Below are positions 28,867-41,044 of a stretch of 64,000 nucleotides of DNA, in pieces. The DNA is from OLB7 sp966250335 (GTDB taxonomy: Bacteria > Bacteroidota > Ignavibacteria > OLB7), in the NCBI GenBank assembly GCA_966250335.1, contig CBINGZ010000013.1:1-64000 (forward strand), written 5' to 3'. Position 1 is the stretch's first letter. Each line of letters opens with the position of its first letter. Both the position numbers and the translations under genes were made by a program. Under the pieces are notes generated by a model that saw only the letters and a program-made list of their open reading frames with translations, was not told the origin of the DNA and did no database searches.

Positions 28867-29784
28867 ATGAAATCCCGCATCGTCACATGGCTCGCCGCCG
28901 CGCTCGCCGCCGCCGGATTCGGCGACGGGATCGAGATCATGGTGGAATATTCACGTCCCGGCCACGAGGGGGATCTCTCGACGGGGGTGGCGCTCGCGCT
29001 GGCGCGCGGAGGGGAGGCCGGAGAGTCTCCGAAGGAGATCGCCGAACGGATCGTCGCCGCGCTCGAGATGATCGACGGCCCCGCAAGGTCGGTCGCGATC
29101 GCTCCGAACGGATACATCAACATTCGATATTCTTCGGGGTTTCTGGCGGAATGCGCCGTCGAGGCGGTGGAATTTATCGCATCAAGATCCTCTCTCGGGC
29201 CTCTGCGCCGGAACGGCACGGTCAGGTTTCGACGTGCCGGCCTCCCTGTCGACCGATGGCCCGATGGAGATGAGATCACGGTCGCCTCCCTGATCGAGCG
29301 GAGCGACCCGGAGACGTTCCGCTGGTTTCTTCTGGCCGGCCCGGCCGCCGAACCGCTCACGATCGATCTCGATCTCGCGCTCGATAAAAGCGATCGGAAC
29401 CCGCTCAACTTCATCCGCTACACCCACGCTCATATCACGGCGCTCCTCGCGTTCGCCGCGGAGCTTCGGATACCTCCGGCCGCGAGCATATCCCCTTCCG
29501 ATCTTGAGTCCCTCGACTCCGGGCCGGAAAGGGCTCTGATGAAATCGATCGCCATGCTCCCCGATATCGTGGAACGATCCGTCAACGACGGCGAGACCCA
29601 CCCTCTGGCCCAGGCTCTGCTCGAGGTCACCCGGCTCTATCACGACGCGAGCCGAACGGCCCCGATCATCGGCGCCGAGGCCGGACGACGCGCCGCCCCC
29701 TCTCTCTCCCTTGCCTCTCTGACCGCCCGCGCGCTCGCCGGGGGTCTGGCGCTGCTCGGCATCCCCGCCGATGGTCGTATCTGA
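28867..29784 (+). CDS. Arginyl-tRNA synthetase-like protein lacking the catalytic core
   Basis: 305 aa against about 550-580 for ArgS. The first 95 residues match the ArgS N-terminal tRNA D-loop-binding domain (IAPNGYINIRYSSGFLAE resembles the GPGFINI region). The sequence then jumps to the segment just before the ArgS KMSKS loop (NGTVRFRRAGLPVDRW, ITVASLIERSDPETFRWFLL, IDLDLALDKSDRNPLNFIRY) and ends with a DALR anticodon-binding domain. The Rossmann fold with the HIGH motif is absent and the KMSKS equivalent is not conserved. It therefore cannot aminoacylate but keeps the tRNA-binding parts. The frame is intact and the composition matches its neighbours, so it looks maintained rather than decaying. 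It lies 89 bases before tRNA-Arg(UCU). A tRNA-binding regulatory role is inference. Confidence 0.85.
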   Translation: MKSRIVTWLAAALAAAGFGDGIEIMVEYSRPGHEGDLSTGVALALARGGEAGESPKEIAERIVAALEMIDGPARSVAIAPNGYINIRYSSGFLAECAVEAVEFIASRSSLGPLRRNGTVRFRRAGLPVDRWPDGDEITVASLIERSDPETFRWFLLAGPAAEPLTIDLDLALDKSDRNPLNFIRYTHAHITALLAFAAELRIPPAASISPSDLESLDSGPERALMKSIAMLPDIVERSVNDGETHPLAQALLEVTRLYHDASRTAPIIGAEAGRRAAPSLSLASLTARALAGGLALLGIPADGRI

Positions 29785-29831
29785 TGTTCTCTTCCGGCAA
29801 AACCTTGTCACGGTTCGCCCGCCCCCCGCAG

Positions 29832-29863
29832 TTGGCCCGAAGCGCCCGAAAAGTGTATCTTGA
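29832..29863 (+). promoter_or_regulatory. Candidate tRNA-Arg promoter
   Basis: TTG (29832-29834) and TATCTTGA (29856-29863), separated by 21 bases, lie directly before the tRNA gene; a start near 29869 would fit. The -7 element differs from TAnnTTTG at one position. Confidence 0.45.
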
Positions 29864-29873
29864 CGCCCGATAC

Positions 29874-29947
29874 GCGCCCGTAGCTCAGTCGGATAGAGCA
29901 ACAGCCTTCTAAGCTGTGGGTCACTGGTTCGAGTCCAGTCGGGCGTG
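29874..29947 (+). tRNA. tRNA-Arg (anticodon TCT)
   Basis: A complete cloverleaf of 74 bases. The acceptor stem is GCGCCCG with CGGGCGT (one G-T pair). The D arm contains AGCTCAGTCGGATAGAGC. The anticodon arm is ACAGC-CTTCTAA-GCTGT with anticodon TCT at 29908-29910. The T arm is ACTGG-TTCGAGT-CCAGT. The discriminator base is G, as expected for arginine. The CCA end is not encoded (GCCG follows). It is followed at once by a strong terminator. Confidence 0.97.
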
Positions 29948-29953
29948 CCGAAG

Positions 29954-29988
29954 TCCGCGCATTCATAAGAATGTCGCGGATTTTTTTT
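29954..29988 (+). terminator. Rho-independent terminator after tRNA-Arg
   Basis: TCCGCG-CATTC pairs with GAATG-T-CGCGGA (29954-29980, one bulged base) around ATAA, followed by eight T bases (29981-29988). It ends the tRNA transcript and perhaps the rsfS/ArgS-like operon. Confidence 0.9.
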
Positions 29989-30508
29989 GTCAGGAGTGGA
30001 CGGAACGTGGGACAGTTCTTGCAGAGCCTTCCCGAACCCTTGTGGTGACGTCATCACGACCTTACGTTGCGGACGCTAAAATCAATGGATCACGAACAAC
30101 GCCGCTTCTTTGTCGCGTACGAACGCGACGGCGATTCCCCCACGACCTGCCGATATTATTACCGCCCCGATGAGCGCGCCGAGTTCTTCGACTCGCTCCA
30201 TATTGAAGGTGCCCACCGCCATGAACCAGACGCTGCCGGTAGCGAACGGTTGCAGGTCATTGAACGGTCCCGCGGTGTTATCCCCTCCGTAGAGGGCAAA
30301 CCGTTGATGAATAAGCGCTGTCGGTTTACTGGCGATTCGTGGACGATCTGTTGCCCTGCATTCAGACCGGCCACACGGTTTGCGGGAATATGATTCGCCA
30401 AATGTCGTGGAATGATGCTATACTCGCAACGGCTGAGAACCGGAAGCTGTTCCGGTGTCAACACGAACGAACCGGAACGATACTCGAAAGTAGGAGACAA
30501 GGGACACG
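29989..30508. other. Intergenic region without a supportable gene
   Basis: About 520 bases. Several open frames of around 100 codons exist on both strands, including a minus-strand frame of about 110 codons ending near 30085 that has no usable start before its last third. None has a start with a ribosome-binding site together with a recognisable product. The last 20 bases hold the AAGGGAC ribosome-binding site of the next gene. It may contain a gene remnant. Confidence 0.4.
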
Positions 30509-32128
30509 ATGAAGCGGATCGTGATGATAGTCGGGTTATTGGTGCTGGCGGCGGTAGCTCTCCAGGCGCAGAGCACCATTACGGCGAATCCGCAGGCGGT
30601 GAACATGGCGTCACGCCAGTTGTGGCGGATGGAGGGGAGATCAACGGGTGATGATCGATATGGCGAGGGTATCGGAGGAGGGTTGGACGTAAACGAGGAT
30701 GGGTATGATGATTTCTTTGTGGCGTTCGGGCCACAAGAGGACATACCGGCGCAGTGGAAGCTGTTCTACGGGGGAGATCCGCCGGATACTATAGCGGACT
30801 GGCAGGTGGACGGTGTGCCAAGTACACCGTATCCGATCGTTGGGGAGTTCTTCGGGGATGGTCGGAAGGTGGTGGGGTTCGGTACCGTCCGTGTGGATAC
30901 GTCGAATCCAGGAACGATGCATTGGCAGCGGTTGCAGTTGTTTAATGTGGCTTCCGGTCGGATGGTTGATACACCGTTTGCAGTTGCCGGAGAGTGGGGG
31001 TGTTTAGGGGGTATGCAGGTTGTGGAGGCCGATGGGGAGTCAGGTGATGAGCTGGTTGTTGTGGAAGCGTGTACCAGCTTGCAGGTATGGTTCTATCGTG
31101 GTGGGCCAGGGTTTACGGTGGCTGAACCGACTATGATTCTTACGGATACCGAGAGAGTAGTTAGCAACTTTGAGTATGCATCATTGGGTGATATAGATGG
31201 AGACGGCTACGTCGATATGGTTACGGCGGCGGGATATCTGGCCGGGTGGAAACTGAAGTTTTATTGGGGAAATGCGACGTCACCGTGGTCATGGCAGGCG
31301 CCGGATCGGGAAATTCTGTTCGGACCGGAGAATCCGCCGATCGTTGCTCATTTACGGCCGCAGTTGCTTGATGTGGACGGTGATGGTATTCAGGACATAG
31401 CGTTTGAAGGAGGGTATATCTATCGTTCGGGGTCGATGAAGCTGCCGACGGAACGCAGGAACCGGTCGTATACTGTTGCTGATGCGGACGAACGGATTGT
31501 TGTTGGCGGGAGCAATGTTCCGCTGGGAGGGGGATATGTGAATGATCGTGGTCGGCGGTATGAATCATTGTTGATGGTAACCGGGGGAAGTACGAGTTAT
31601 TGGTTTTCGGGTGGGGCGAACGGGATCGATACGACCTACGAAGCATGGTATACGGACGGCTGGGCAGGCGGACCGATCTTCGGGGAGCGATGGAGTGCCG
31701 ATGTGTTGGACGTGAACGGGGACGGTTGGCCCGACATTGGGGGATGCAACTGGACCTACAACAATGTCGGCGGTACGGGAAACAATGGGGTCGCGGTGGT
31801 CTTCGCAGGGGGTCCGGAGATACCGGCACCCGATAGCGTTGCAGGGATCAGGACCGTTACGGTTGGGCACCATGAGGATGCGGTATGGCTCTGGCCGAAT
31901 CCTGTACGCGACGAACTGAATATCGCATGGCGTGGTGATCTGGATCGGATGCCGGAGCGGTTCATCGTGACCGATCTGGTGGGACGTCGTGTTGCATGGG
32001 GCGACGTGGAGCCGTGGCGCGGCGCGGCGGTCTGGCATACTGAGAGTGTCTCGGCGGGTGTCTATCTGGTATCGATGTTTGATGATGAGGGAGTATTGGT
32101 AGCAGCGACGAGCGTTGTGAAGGAATAG
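30509..32128 (+). CDS. FG-GAP repeat protein with T9SS sorting domain
   Basis: A 539-aa exported protein with a clean signal peptide (MKRIVMIVGLLVLAAVALQA, cleavage near 21). FG-GAP/VCBS-type motifs recur: GGLDVNEDGYDDFFVAFG, LGDIDGDGYVDMVTAAG, LLDVDGDGIQDIAFEGG, VLDVNGDGWPDIGG. These predict a calcium-binding beta-propeller. The last 80 residues are a type IX sorting domain (WPNPVRDELNIAW, VSAGVYLVSMFDDEG). A binding or adhesion role at the cell surface is inferred. Codon use is unusual for this genome, rich in GGG, GTG, GTT and TTG, giving a G/T-heavy coding strand. The frame continues in phase into the remnant gene downstream past its TAG stop. Confidence 0.87.
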   Translation: MKRIVMIVGLLVLAAVALQAQSTITANPQAVNMASRQLWRMEGRSTGDDRYGEGIGGGLDVNEDGYDDFFVAFGPQEDIPAQWKLFYGGDPPDTIADWQVDGVPSTPYPIVGEFFGDGRKVVGFGTVRVDTSNPGTMHWQRLQLFNVASGRMVDTPFAVAGEWGCLGGMQVVEADGESGDELVVVEACTSLQVWFYRGGPGFTVAEPTMILTDTERVVSNFEYASLGDIDGDGYVDMVTAAGYLAGWKLKFYWGNATSPWSWQAPDREILFGPENPPIVAHLRPQLLDVDGDGIQDIAFEGGYIYRSGSMKLPTERRNRSYTVADADERIVVGGSNVPLGGGYVNDRGRRYESLLMVTGGSTSYWFSGGANGIDTTYEAWYTDGWAGGPIFGERWSADVLDVNGDGWPDIGGCNWTYNNVGGTGNNGVAVVFAGGPEIPAPDSVAGIRTVTVGHHEDAVWLWPNPVRDELNIAWRGDLDRMPERFIVTDLVGRRVAWGDVEPWRGAAVWHTESVSAGVYLVSMFDDEGVLVAATSVVKE

Positions 32129-32218
32129 AACAAGCTGCATATCGTTGCAGGAATTATCCCAGGTAAAACGGCGATGCTGGAAGGAACGGCCGTGCCGGAA
32201 TTGCCGGGGTAGAACGCG

Positions 32219-35018
32219 GTGTACGTCGGCTGGCATACGCGGTGGGAGGCGATCAAGCAGATCAACCGCTGGCTTGCACGCGTCGGGCCGGAGCTGATGA
32301 AGCTGCGGTGGCACTCGGGGTACAGCTATCACGCCACGGTGATCGATCCCGAGCATCAGCGGGATACCCTGCATGATACGCTGTACAGGGCGCTGCCGGA
32401 TACCGAGATCGTCAACAGTATCGTGACCCGACATCCCATAACGGGCGTGGTCGATTCGACATGGAAACGATATGTCGAAATCGGATTCTTCTATCCGAAG
32501 GGAGACACGCAGCATATCGTTGTCTGTAACCGACGGACATACGAGCCGATCCCCGACACGGTGACCGACGGGCGGGATACGCTGGCCGAACAGCGGGAAC
32601 TATCGCTTCAGCTCAATCTCCCCTATGGCGTTACCGATCTCAATCTCTACAGAGTTCGCGAGATCGCGGTTGACACGACCAGGCTTCCCTTGTCGAACAT
32701 ACCTCGCGTTGGACTGGATACGATCGTCAGCGGTCGCAGTATCGTGAACCTGACGTTGCGGCCGGGCGGCGCCGCTCTGCTGCGGATCGAGCCGACAAAT
32801 CCGCCCGATCACGTCGCCTTCGGTGACCTGCGCTTCAACGGACAACGGAAGTTCGTCTTCGACGGCTCACGCTGGCATGCGGTCTATCATCGTCGCGCCC
32901 TGAACGACAACACCCCGGGAGAAGAGTACCAGGCGAAGGTCTATTATCGTCGCTCCTATCCGATCACTCCGGCAACCGGCGGCATCGACTGGGAGCCGTG
33001 GGAACATGCGATCAGTGACAGCCTGGCGCCGACCGACACCACCCGGTTCGTCAATCGCTTCCCATCGCTGACAGTGCGGACGATCGGCAGCGACACGGTG
33101 ATGTCGGTGGTGTGGACAGCCCATGACAACCCCCTGGCGCAGCAACGGGAAGTCGTGTTCCGTAATCTCCGCTACAACACTCAGATGGATATGAGTACGC
33201 AGACACCGCGCGTATTCTTTCAGCCGTTGGAATCGGTCGCGCTCCACAAGGGGAACGACGCCCGCAGGTGGGGAACGCCGGTGATCAGCCAGTTGAACGG
33301 TGGTGTCGTCATGGCGTGGTCGGATTCCCTGCTGGGGGTTCGGGCGATCCTCCGTCGGCTTGCACCGACCGGGACGTGGTGGGGACTCTGGGGCACCGCT
33401 CCCGGCAGCTATTCCAGCGTGCTGGCGATCAGCAGCAACCGGGCGGGCGGGGGACCCGACGGTGCCGACGTACGTGAACATGGCGGCGGCGGATTCGAAC
33501 GTCACGGTGACATGGCAGCATGATCTGAACCCGAACAGCAGCGTCATCGCGTTCGCGCGCGTCACGCAGATGCCGGCAACTCCGATGGCGGTGCCGCTGG
33601 TCCTCTCCGTCGTCCCCAGGGATGTATCGCAGAACGCCGATGCGCAGGGGTTCCCGTCGATGGATCAGACGCAGGATTGGAACCAGGTGGTTCAGGAAGG
33701 GATCGTCTGGGAGAACTACGGATACGGTCGTGCTACGCGTCCCCCCTACCTTGGCTACGACGCGCAGACGTGGCTCAACTATCAGGCGGCGAATCAGACC
33801 CAGAAGACGGGACCGCTTCGTCGGTGGCGGGTGGTCTCCGAACCGGTGACCGGCCGCATCCAGACAGCGCCGAATATCGCATCGCTGAACGAGGCAAGCA
33901 CGGCAACGACCGCCGACGCGGAACCGGGCTTCTCGATCGTCGCCAACCCGTTCAACTACATGGGGCCGAGCTACAACCGTCACGGCTCGATGCTGAACAT
34001 CCGGGCGCCGTGGATAGCCGGTACAACGATCGGCCCGCGCACCTACCAGTGGGGCGGGATGAACCCGAACGGCAGCGCATCACGGGTTGAGCAGGTCGGC
34101 ACCTTCGGAGCGTTGTTCGAGACGTTCGCGCAGCAGCCGACGACCGGCCGGTTGACAACCACCCGTGAGCATTTCGCGAAGGCGCGGCCGCAGGGTTACA
34201 TAGCGACCGGCCGCGAAGTCGCGTTCCGGCTGGACACGGGACGGCGTGCCTCCATCTCCGGAGGCATCCTTGACGTATGGCGTGCAACGGACAGTCTGTC
34301 GCGTCCGGTGCCGATGGTGGAACGTACTCCGGCACTGTACACGGTGTCGCTGCCGTCAACGGTGGGCGAACTGATGCGGACGGAGATGTTCACCGGACAC
34401 GATACTGTTGTGATCGGCTGCGAAGTCCACGGCGCGTTCCTGGGGGATACGGCCTATGGGGGCACGTACCGCGTGGATTTCTTCGCGGAGCTGGTGGATT
34501 CGGCCACGGGTCAGGTGGTGCACCGGCTGGACTCGTTCGCTGTCAGGAAGACCGATACGCTGCATGGGGCAATCCTTATCGATACGCTGGATCTGCTGTC
34601 GGGCACGTACTACGTCCGTCTCCGCTATGCGACCGCATCGCTGCCGTCGATCCCGATCGCCGGGGAGTCATTGTATCCGATCGCGGAGCTGTACAGCGTG
34701 GTCGAGGAAGCGCAGGGAGCGGGAAAAGTGCGTCGGGTCGTGGATCATCACACGGAAGTCAACCGCCTTGACGTGTATCCGAATCCCTTATCGGTAGCTG
34801 GTGAGATGCGATTCTCAGTCGCGGAGTCCGGCTATACATGGCTGCGGGTCTATGACCGGACGGGGCGGATGATCGCCGAGCCGCTGGGGCGTCAGTGGAT
34901 GGAACCGGGACGGTACGCGACCGACGTGGACACACAGGGATGGAGCGGTGGGACGTATGTCGTGGAGCTGATGGCCGGTGGTCGCCGGGTAGTTGAGAAG
35001 ATCGTTGTCGTTCGATAG
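32219..35018 (+). pseudogene. Decayed T9SS cargo gene (stop codon plus frameshift)
   Basis: Two frames encode consecutive parts of one protein. The first (32219-33523) runs to LAISSNRAGG; the second carries on from DPTVPTYVNMAAADSNVTV to a type IX sorting domain at the end (LDVYPNPLSVAGEMRFS, GTYVVELMAGGRRVV). The switch falls in a run of five G at 33449-33453, where one base too many would explain it. Upstream, the same frame remains coding-like before 32219 (AMLEGTAVPELPG) but is cut by a TAG at 32210-32212, where relatives of such sequence would probably have a Tyr codon. No signal peptide precedes it. It is therefore probably the C-terminal part of a large secreted protein with at least two lesions and a missing N-terminus. 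The G-run error could be a sequencing artefact, but the TAG would remain. Confidence 0.75.
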
Positions 35019-35105
35019 GAGATTCGAAATTCAGTGAGCCGGGAAACACGGTGTTTTTGTCGCTGACGAGGAGGACCATCCGATCCCGCTGAATGCGACC
35101 GCCGT

Positions 35106-37635
<2,530 letters not shown>

Positions 37636-37643
<8 letters not shown>

Positions 37644-39279
37644 TGTCGTCCCCCATCGGACGGACAACCTTCTCGATGAACGCGATCTCATCAGCGGAGA
37701 TGCCGTATTTGGCGTAGAGATCCTCGTCCGTCCATCGCCTCGTCCACTCCTGGGTTGGCACGAAGGTATAAACCTTGCGCGTTGTGTCCTGGGATGGCTT
37801 GTGCAGAAGGATGAGGAGACGCGTCAGTCGGCAGGAGAGGTAGGATAATGCGCTTTCAGCCTGGCTCTTGGAGTTAAACGGGCCAATGTAGAGATAAGTC
37901 TCTGAAGAGATAGTCCCCGGCTCACCGATGAATGGCGTGCTGATGATTCTGTGTGGGTAGGTGTCTCTGTTACCGGTCCCCGGAGCAGCCCGACCTATGA
38001 AAATCTTCCACTTATCGATGACATGAGCACCAGTCGAGATTGAGCTTCTAGGAATGTATCCCTTACCCCCATTCTGATAAACTAGTACATCACCAGCGCC
38101 CTTAGCAACCTTGCCCTTGAACGTTGTCTCTAGCCCGAACGGCTTTCTGGAACTAACCAGTTGATCGAAACGTGTACTGTTGGGAAGCGACAGTGTGTGG
38201 GATTCCCCAGTCTCGACAGCAACAACCTTCTTGAGGATCGACAGCCCTTCATTGAAGCGAATGAACACATCTACGCCTTCTTCACGAAGCGGGCGACTGG
38301 CTGTCGAGGCAGGCCAGTCCTTGAAATGAGTGCTGACACGGCACTGCCCGGGATTGTCCCGGTCCCAGAGGAAGTAACAAACGCCGCCCTTGAGGCCCAC
38401 TCCTGGAAAAACGTCTGATGCGCTGAGATAGTCATCTATCGAGCGCAGTCGATCATCGGTGAGCATCGACTCTCTGAACTCATCCAGCCCTTTGCCACCG
38501 GCAAACCAGCGGGCAGGAATGATCATTGAAAGATAGCGTGGCTCCAATGCCTTTGCTTGCTCTACGAACAACTGATAAATGGGCGCTGCGCTCGTGCCGA
38601 AGCCGCCATCATCAAGCTGGTAGGGCGGGTTCCCGATAATCACATCGAACTGCATATCGTCTCCAAACAACTCGGCCACCCGAGTCTTGATGTCGCTGGT
38701 ATGAATGAACGTATAGGCATGGGTTTCGAGACTATTCTCACGATCAAGCGTCCTGCTGCTTGCGCCGCAATACTCGCACTTGCCGTCAACCCACGTATGC
38801 TCGGTGCGCTCGAACCAGATATTGCCGGCGTTGCCGGCGAAGGATCGGGCGATGGAGTGTCTGCCGTTTGCGTGCTTCGAGCAATACACGCTCCGGCGTG
38901 CGAGAAGGCTGGTGAGACTGGTGATACCTATGCCGAACACCTGCCTTGTCAGGATGTGATCCACGCGGTCCTCAAGGTCCGGGATCTCCTCTGCCAGGCC
39001 TTCGATCAGGCGGCTGGTGATCTCGCGCAGGAACACGCCCGACTTGGTGCAGGGGTCAAGAAACCTCACCCGGCTCTCCGCCCAGATGTTCGCGCCGTTG
39101 TTGCCGGTCGCCCACGCTGCGGCGAGCGTGTCGAGCATCCGGTTCGCAAACCCGGGCGGCGTGAACACCTCATCGTTCGAAAGGTTCGCAATGCAGGTCA
39201 GGACATCCGGGTTGCGGCCGCGGAGCGACAAGCGCACCCGGCCGTTCGCGGGGATTCCATCCACAGGGATTCCGTTCAC
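37636..39279 (-). CDS. Eco57I-type N6-adenine DNA methyltransferase
   Basis: 547 aa. SAM-binding motif I is FLDPCTKSGVFLREI, the variant DPCxKSG form, preceded by DEVFTPPGFANRMLD. A likely zinc-binding insert has CSKHANG and CEYCGASS. The catalytic motif IV is NPPYQL, the mark of N6-adenine methylases. The C-terminal 250 residues are probably target recognition. I recall this methylase family with the DPCxKSGVF motif in many bacteria beside GIY-YIG-type helicases. The start is a GTG that overlaps the stop of the upstream gene (GTGA at 39279-39276), and the first residues are encoded in a short tandem repeat, so the exact N-terminus is uncertain. The middle of the coding region is more AT-rich, consistent with horizontal transfer. 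Confidence 0.88.
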
Positions 39280-39295
39280 AGGGATTCCTCCGGGG
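39251..39295. repeat. 15-bp tandem repeat at the methylase gene junction
   Basis: GGGATTCCATCCACA (39251-39265), GGGATTCCGTTCACA (39266-39280) and a third, diverged unit GGGATTCCTCCGGGG (39281-39295) lie in direct tandem. The array spans the GTGA overlap between the two methylase-type genes and encodes the GIP repeats at the start of the second. Change in copy number by whole units would keep both frames but alter the junction. Confidence 0.75.
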
Positions 39296-39932
39296 CATCG
39301 CCGATGGGGGCGCGCGCAAGCTCGCTCATCGTCATCGGCGGATATGTTCTGGTCGGTGTGAAGATTTCGTGCTGTTCGAGGCCGGCGAACAGGTTCCCCT
39401 CCGCGCCGAAGGCCGCCGTCTGGGTGAGGGTATCATAGCGAAAGTCGCGCCGCTGGAACTTCCCCTTTCCCAGGTAGCCCCACTCGGCGAACGTGATCGG
39501 CCGGCCGTCGCTGGCGCGCATCGTCAACGCATCACCGTGAACAAGGTTCTGCGACAGCACATAGGAGGCTGCTCGATAGAGGTCATCGGACTCATCGATG
39601 TACCGGTGGGCGGCGAGGATTTCCAGCATGTTGGCGCGGCACTCGGCGATATTGTCCGCAAGGAGTTCGATGCCGTAGATGCACATCAGCGCGAGCAGCG
39701 CGTAATGCCGGCTCTCGAAGTCCGACTTCCCGAACTTGCGTTCAACGGCCGCGAGCTTGCGCCGCAGGACCTCGACCAGAAAGTTTCCGCTCCCGCACGC
39801 CGGTTCCAGGAAGCGGGAGTCGATGCGCTCGGTTTCGTCCCTGACGAGATCGAGCATGGCTTCGACCATCCAGGCAGGGGTAAACACCTCTCCGTGGTCG
39901 GCGATGCGTTGCTTAGACTTGAAAAGGCTCAT
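39276..39932 (-). CDS. SAM-dependent methylase-like protein, motif I only
   Basis: 218 aa, first gene of the three-gene module. It has an N6-methylase opening (GEVFTPAWMVEAMLDLV) and a strong SAM motif I (FLEPACGSGNFLVEVLRRKL), followed by IYGIELLADNIAECRANML. The catalytic NPPY-type motif is missing, and the C-terminus runs only to GDALTMR and a short tail. Either it is a SAM-binding partner for the second methylase or the N-terminal half of a formerly longer enzyme. It is translationally coupled to the second methylase. No promoter could be recognised upstream. Confidence 0.8.
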   Translation of the reverse strand: MSLFKSKQRIADHGEVFTPAWMVEAMLDLVRDETERIDSRFLEPACGSGNFLVEVLRRKLAAVERKFGKSDFESRHYALLALMCIYGIELLADNIAECRANMLEILAAHRYIDESDDLYRAASYVLSQNLVHGDALTMRASDGRPITFAEWGYLGKGKFQRRDFRYDTLTQTAAFGAEGNLFAGLEQHEIFTPTRTYPPMTMSELARAPIGDAPEESL

Positions 39933-40180
39933 GAAGCGAATACACTCGGGAGAACGGTTGACTGGAGGAAGGGAAAGTACGCATTTGACGGAAATTCCCG
40001 GGGTATCGGCATACGATTTTTTTCGGGGGATTACAGGAACCGACGCGGCCGGTCTCGACGACCGAGACGGTTCCGATCCGCGCGGTCCCGCCGCCGTTCA
40101 GGTTCGGTGTGGCCGCGCTTTCCGTATTCCGTTGTCTTGCCGGCGACGCCGATGCCGATTATTCCCTTATTCCTGGAAGC

Positions 40181-40224
40181 ATGACAACAATCATGGTATC
40201 CCGACACGGATCATGATACGTTTG
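40181..40224 (+). promoter_or_regulatory. CRP/FNR-type site plus -7 element (promoter 1)
   Basis: ATGACAACAATCATGG (40181-40196), a CATGA-N6-TCATG palindrome when the preceding C is included, is followed by TACGTTTG (40217-40224), an exact TAnnTTTG. The distance from site start to -7 element is 36 bases, identical to promoters 2, 3 and 4. The site would centre near -41.5, the class II activation position. It drives the gene at 40286. The stretch 39933-40285 holds nothing else recognised. Confidence 0.8.
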
Positions 40225-40285
40225 TATAGTTCATGCGATACGTTGAGCATACTGATTCAACCATAGAACATCGGGAGATATCGTT

Positions 40286-40732
40286 ATGGATAAGAACTCT
40301 GACCGGGAGTGCATGATATGCGCGTTTCCATCTTCAACAAACCGGACCGAGGGCGTCGGGATGGAGGAGGCGCACTCGATTTCCGATATCGTCTGCATGG
40401 ATCTTGCGGCAGGAGATAAGGTAGTTGAACAGGGGGAGAGGATCGATGGAATATACTGCATCCATTCCGGCAGCGTGGCGCTCGTCAAGCAGAGAGATGA
40501 CCGGAGGATGATCATATCCGTCGTGAAGACCGGCGATCTCCTCGGCATGCCTGAAATGCTTTCGGCAGATACGCATCCGAACGGAGCAGTCGCGCTTGAG
40601 GATACATCGGCCTGCTTCATTCCGAAGGAGATTGCGACGGAGCTTCTGAAAAGGAATCCGGTTATCATGGTCCGGATCATGGCCAGGGTATGCGAGCGAC
40701 TCCGATCGATGGAACAGCATGCCGGGACGTAA
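40286..40732 (+). CDS. Stand-alone cyclic-nucleotide-binding-domain protein
   Basis: 148 aa. After an N-terminal Cys pair (ECMICAF, C9 and C12) comes a CRP/FNR-type effector domain: LAAGDKVVEQGERIDGIYCIHSGSVALVKQ, the turn VVKTGDLLGMPEML, and a C-helix (NPVIMVRIMARVCERLRSM) that dimerises such proteins. It stops there: the helix-turn-helix of CRP/FNR regulators is absent, and none is encoded in any frame downstream. It may be a sensor, a competitor for dimerisation, or a remnant. GGGAG precedes the ATG. It is expressed from a CRP/FNR-type promoter 90 bases upstream. Confidence 0.85.
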   Translation: MDKNSDRECMICAFPSSTNRTEGVGMEEAHSISDIVCMDLAAGDKVVEQGERIDGIYCIHSGSVALVKQRDDRRMIISVVKTGDLLGMPEMLSADTHPNGAVALEDTSACFIPKEIATELLKRNPVIMVRIMARVCERLRSMEQHAGT

Positions 40733-40986
40733 GCGGGTCGAGCAGAGACTGTTTCTCCGGCATCGATCCCACCCTCCCTGTCGGCGCGACCATTCCCTTT
40801 TCGTTCATGCGATATACACTGCTTCTGTTCTCAAAGAGAACAGGTAGCGAGCCGATGCCCGAAATATTCGGTCATGACCTTTGCTCTCTCTCTCCATGCA
40901 TCGACGTAAATGTTTCGAGGGGCATCATGAAGACGATTCACCGATTCAACTTCATGACTGCGGTAGGATGGCCGGGGGATGCCGAA

Positions 40987-41020
40987 GGGCCCATATACCG
41001 CCGCGGCAGTATATGGGCCC
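40987..41020. terminator. Perfect hairpin between convergent genes
   Basis: GGGCCCATATAC (40987-40998) and GTATATGGGCCC (41009-41020) form a perfect 12-bp stem with a 10-base GC-rich loop. It lies between the plus-strand cNMP gene and the minus-strand SRPBCC gene that ends at 41045. There is no T-run, so it may end both transcripts imperfectly or act as a stable RNA end. The rest of 40733-41044 holds no supportable gene. Confidence 0.55.
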
Positions 41021-41044
41021 TGTTCATGGATTATTTCCGTTGCT

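Noticed and set aside
30067..30500. Overlapping plus- and minus-strand frames of about 110 codons
   Set aside because: None combines a proper start with a recognisable product, and they exclude one another. They may be remnants, but I cannot support a gene.
39251..39295. Short direct repeats considered as a CRISPR-like array
   Set aside because: There are only three 15-bp units in direct contact with no spacers, inside coding sequence, so it is a plain tandem repeat.
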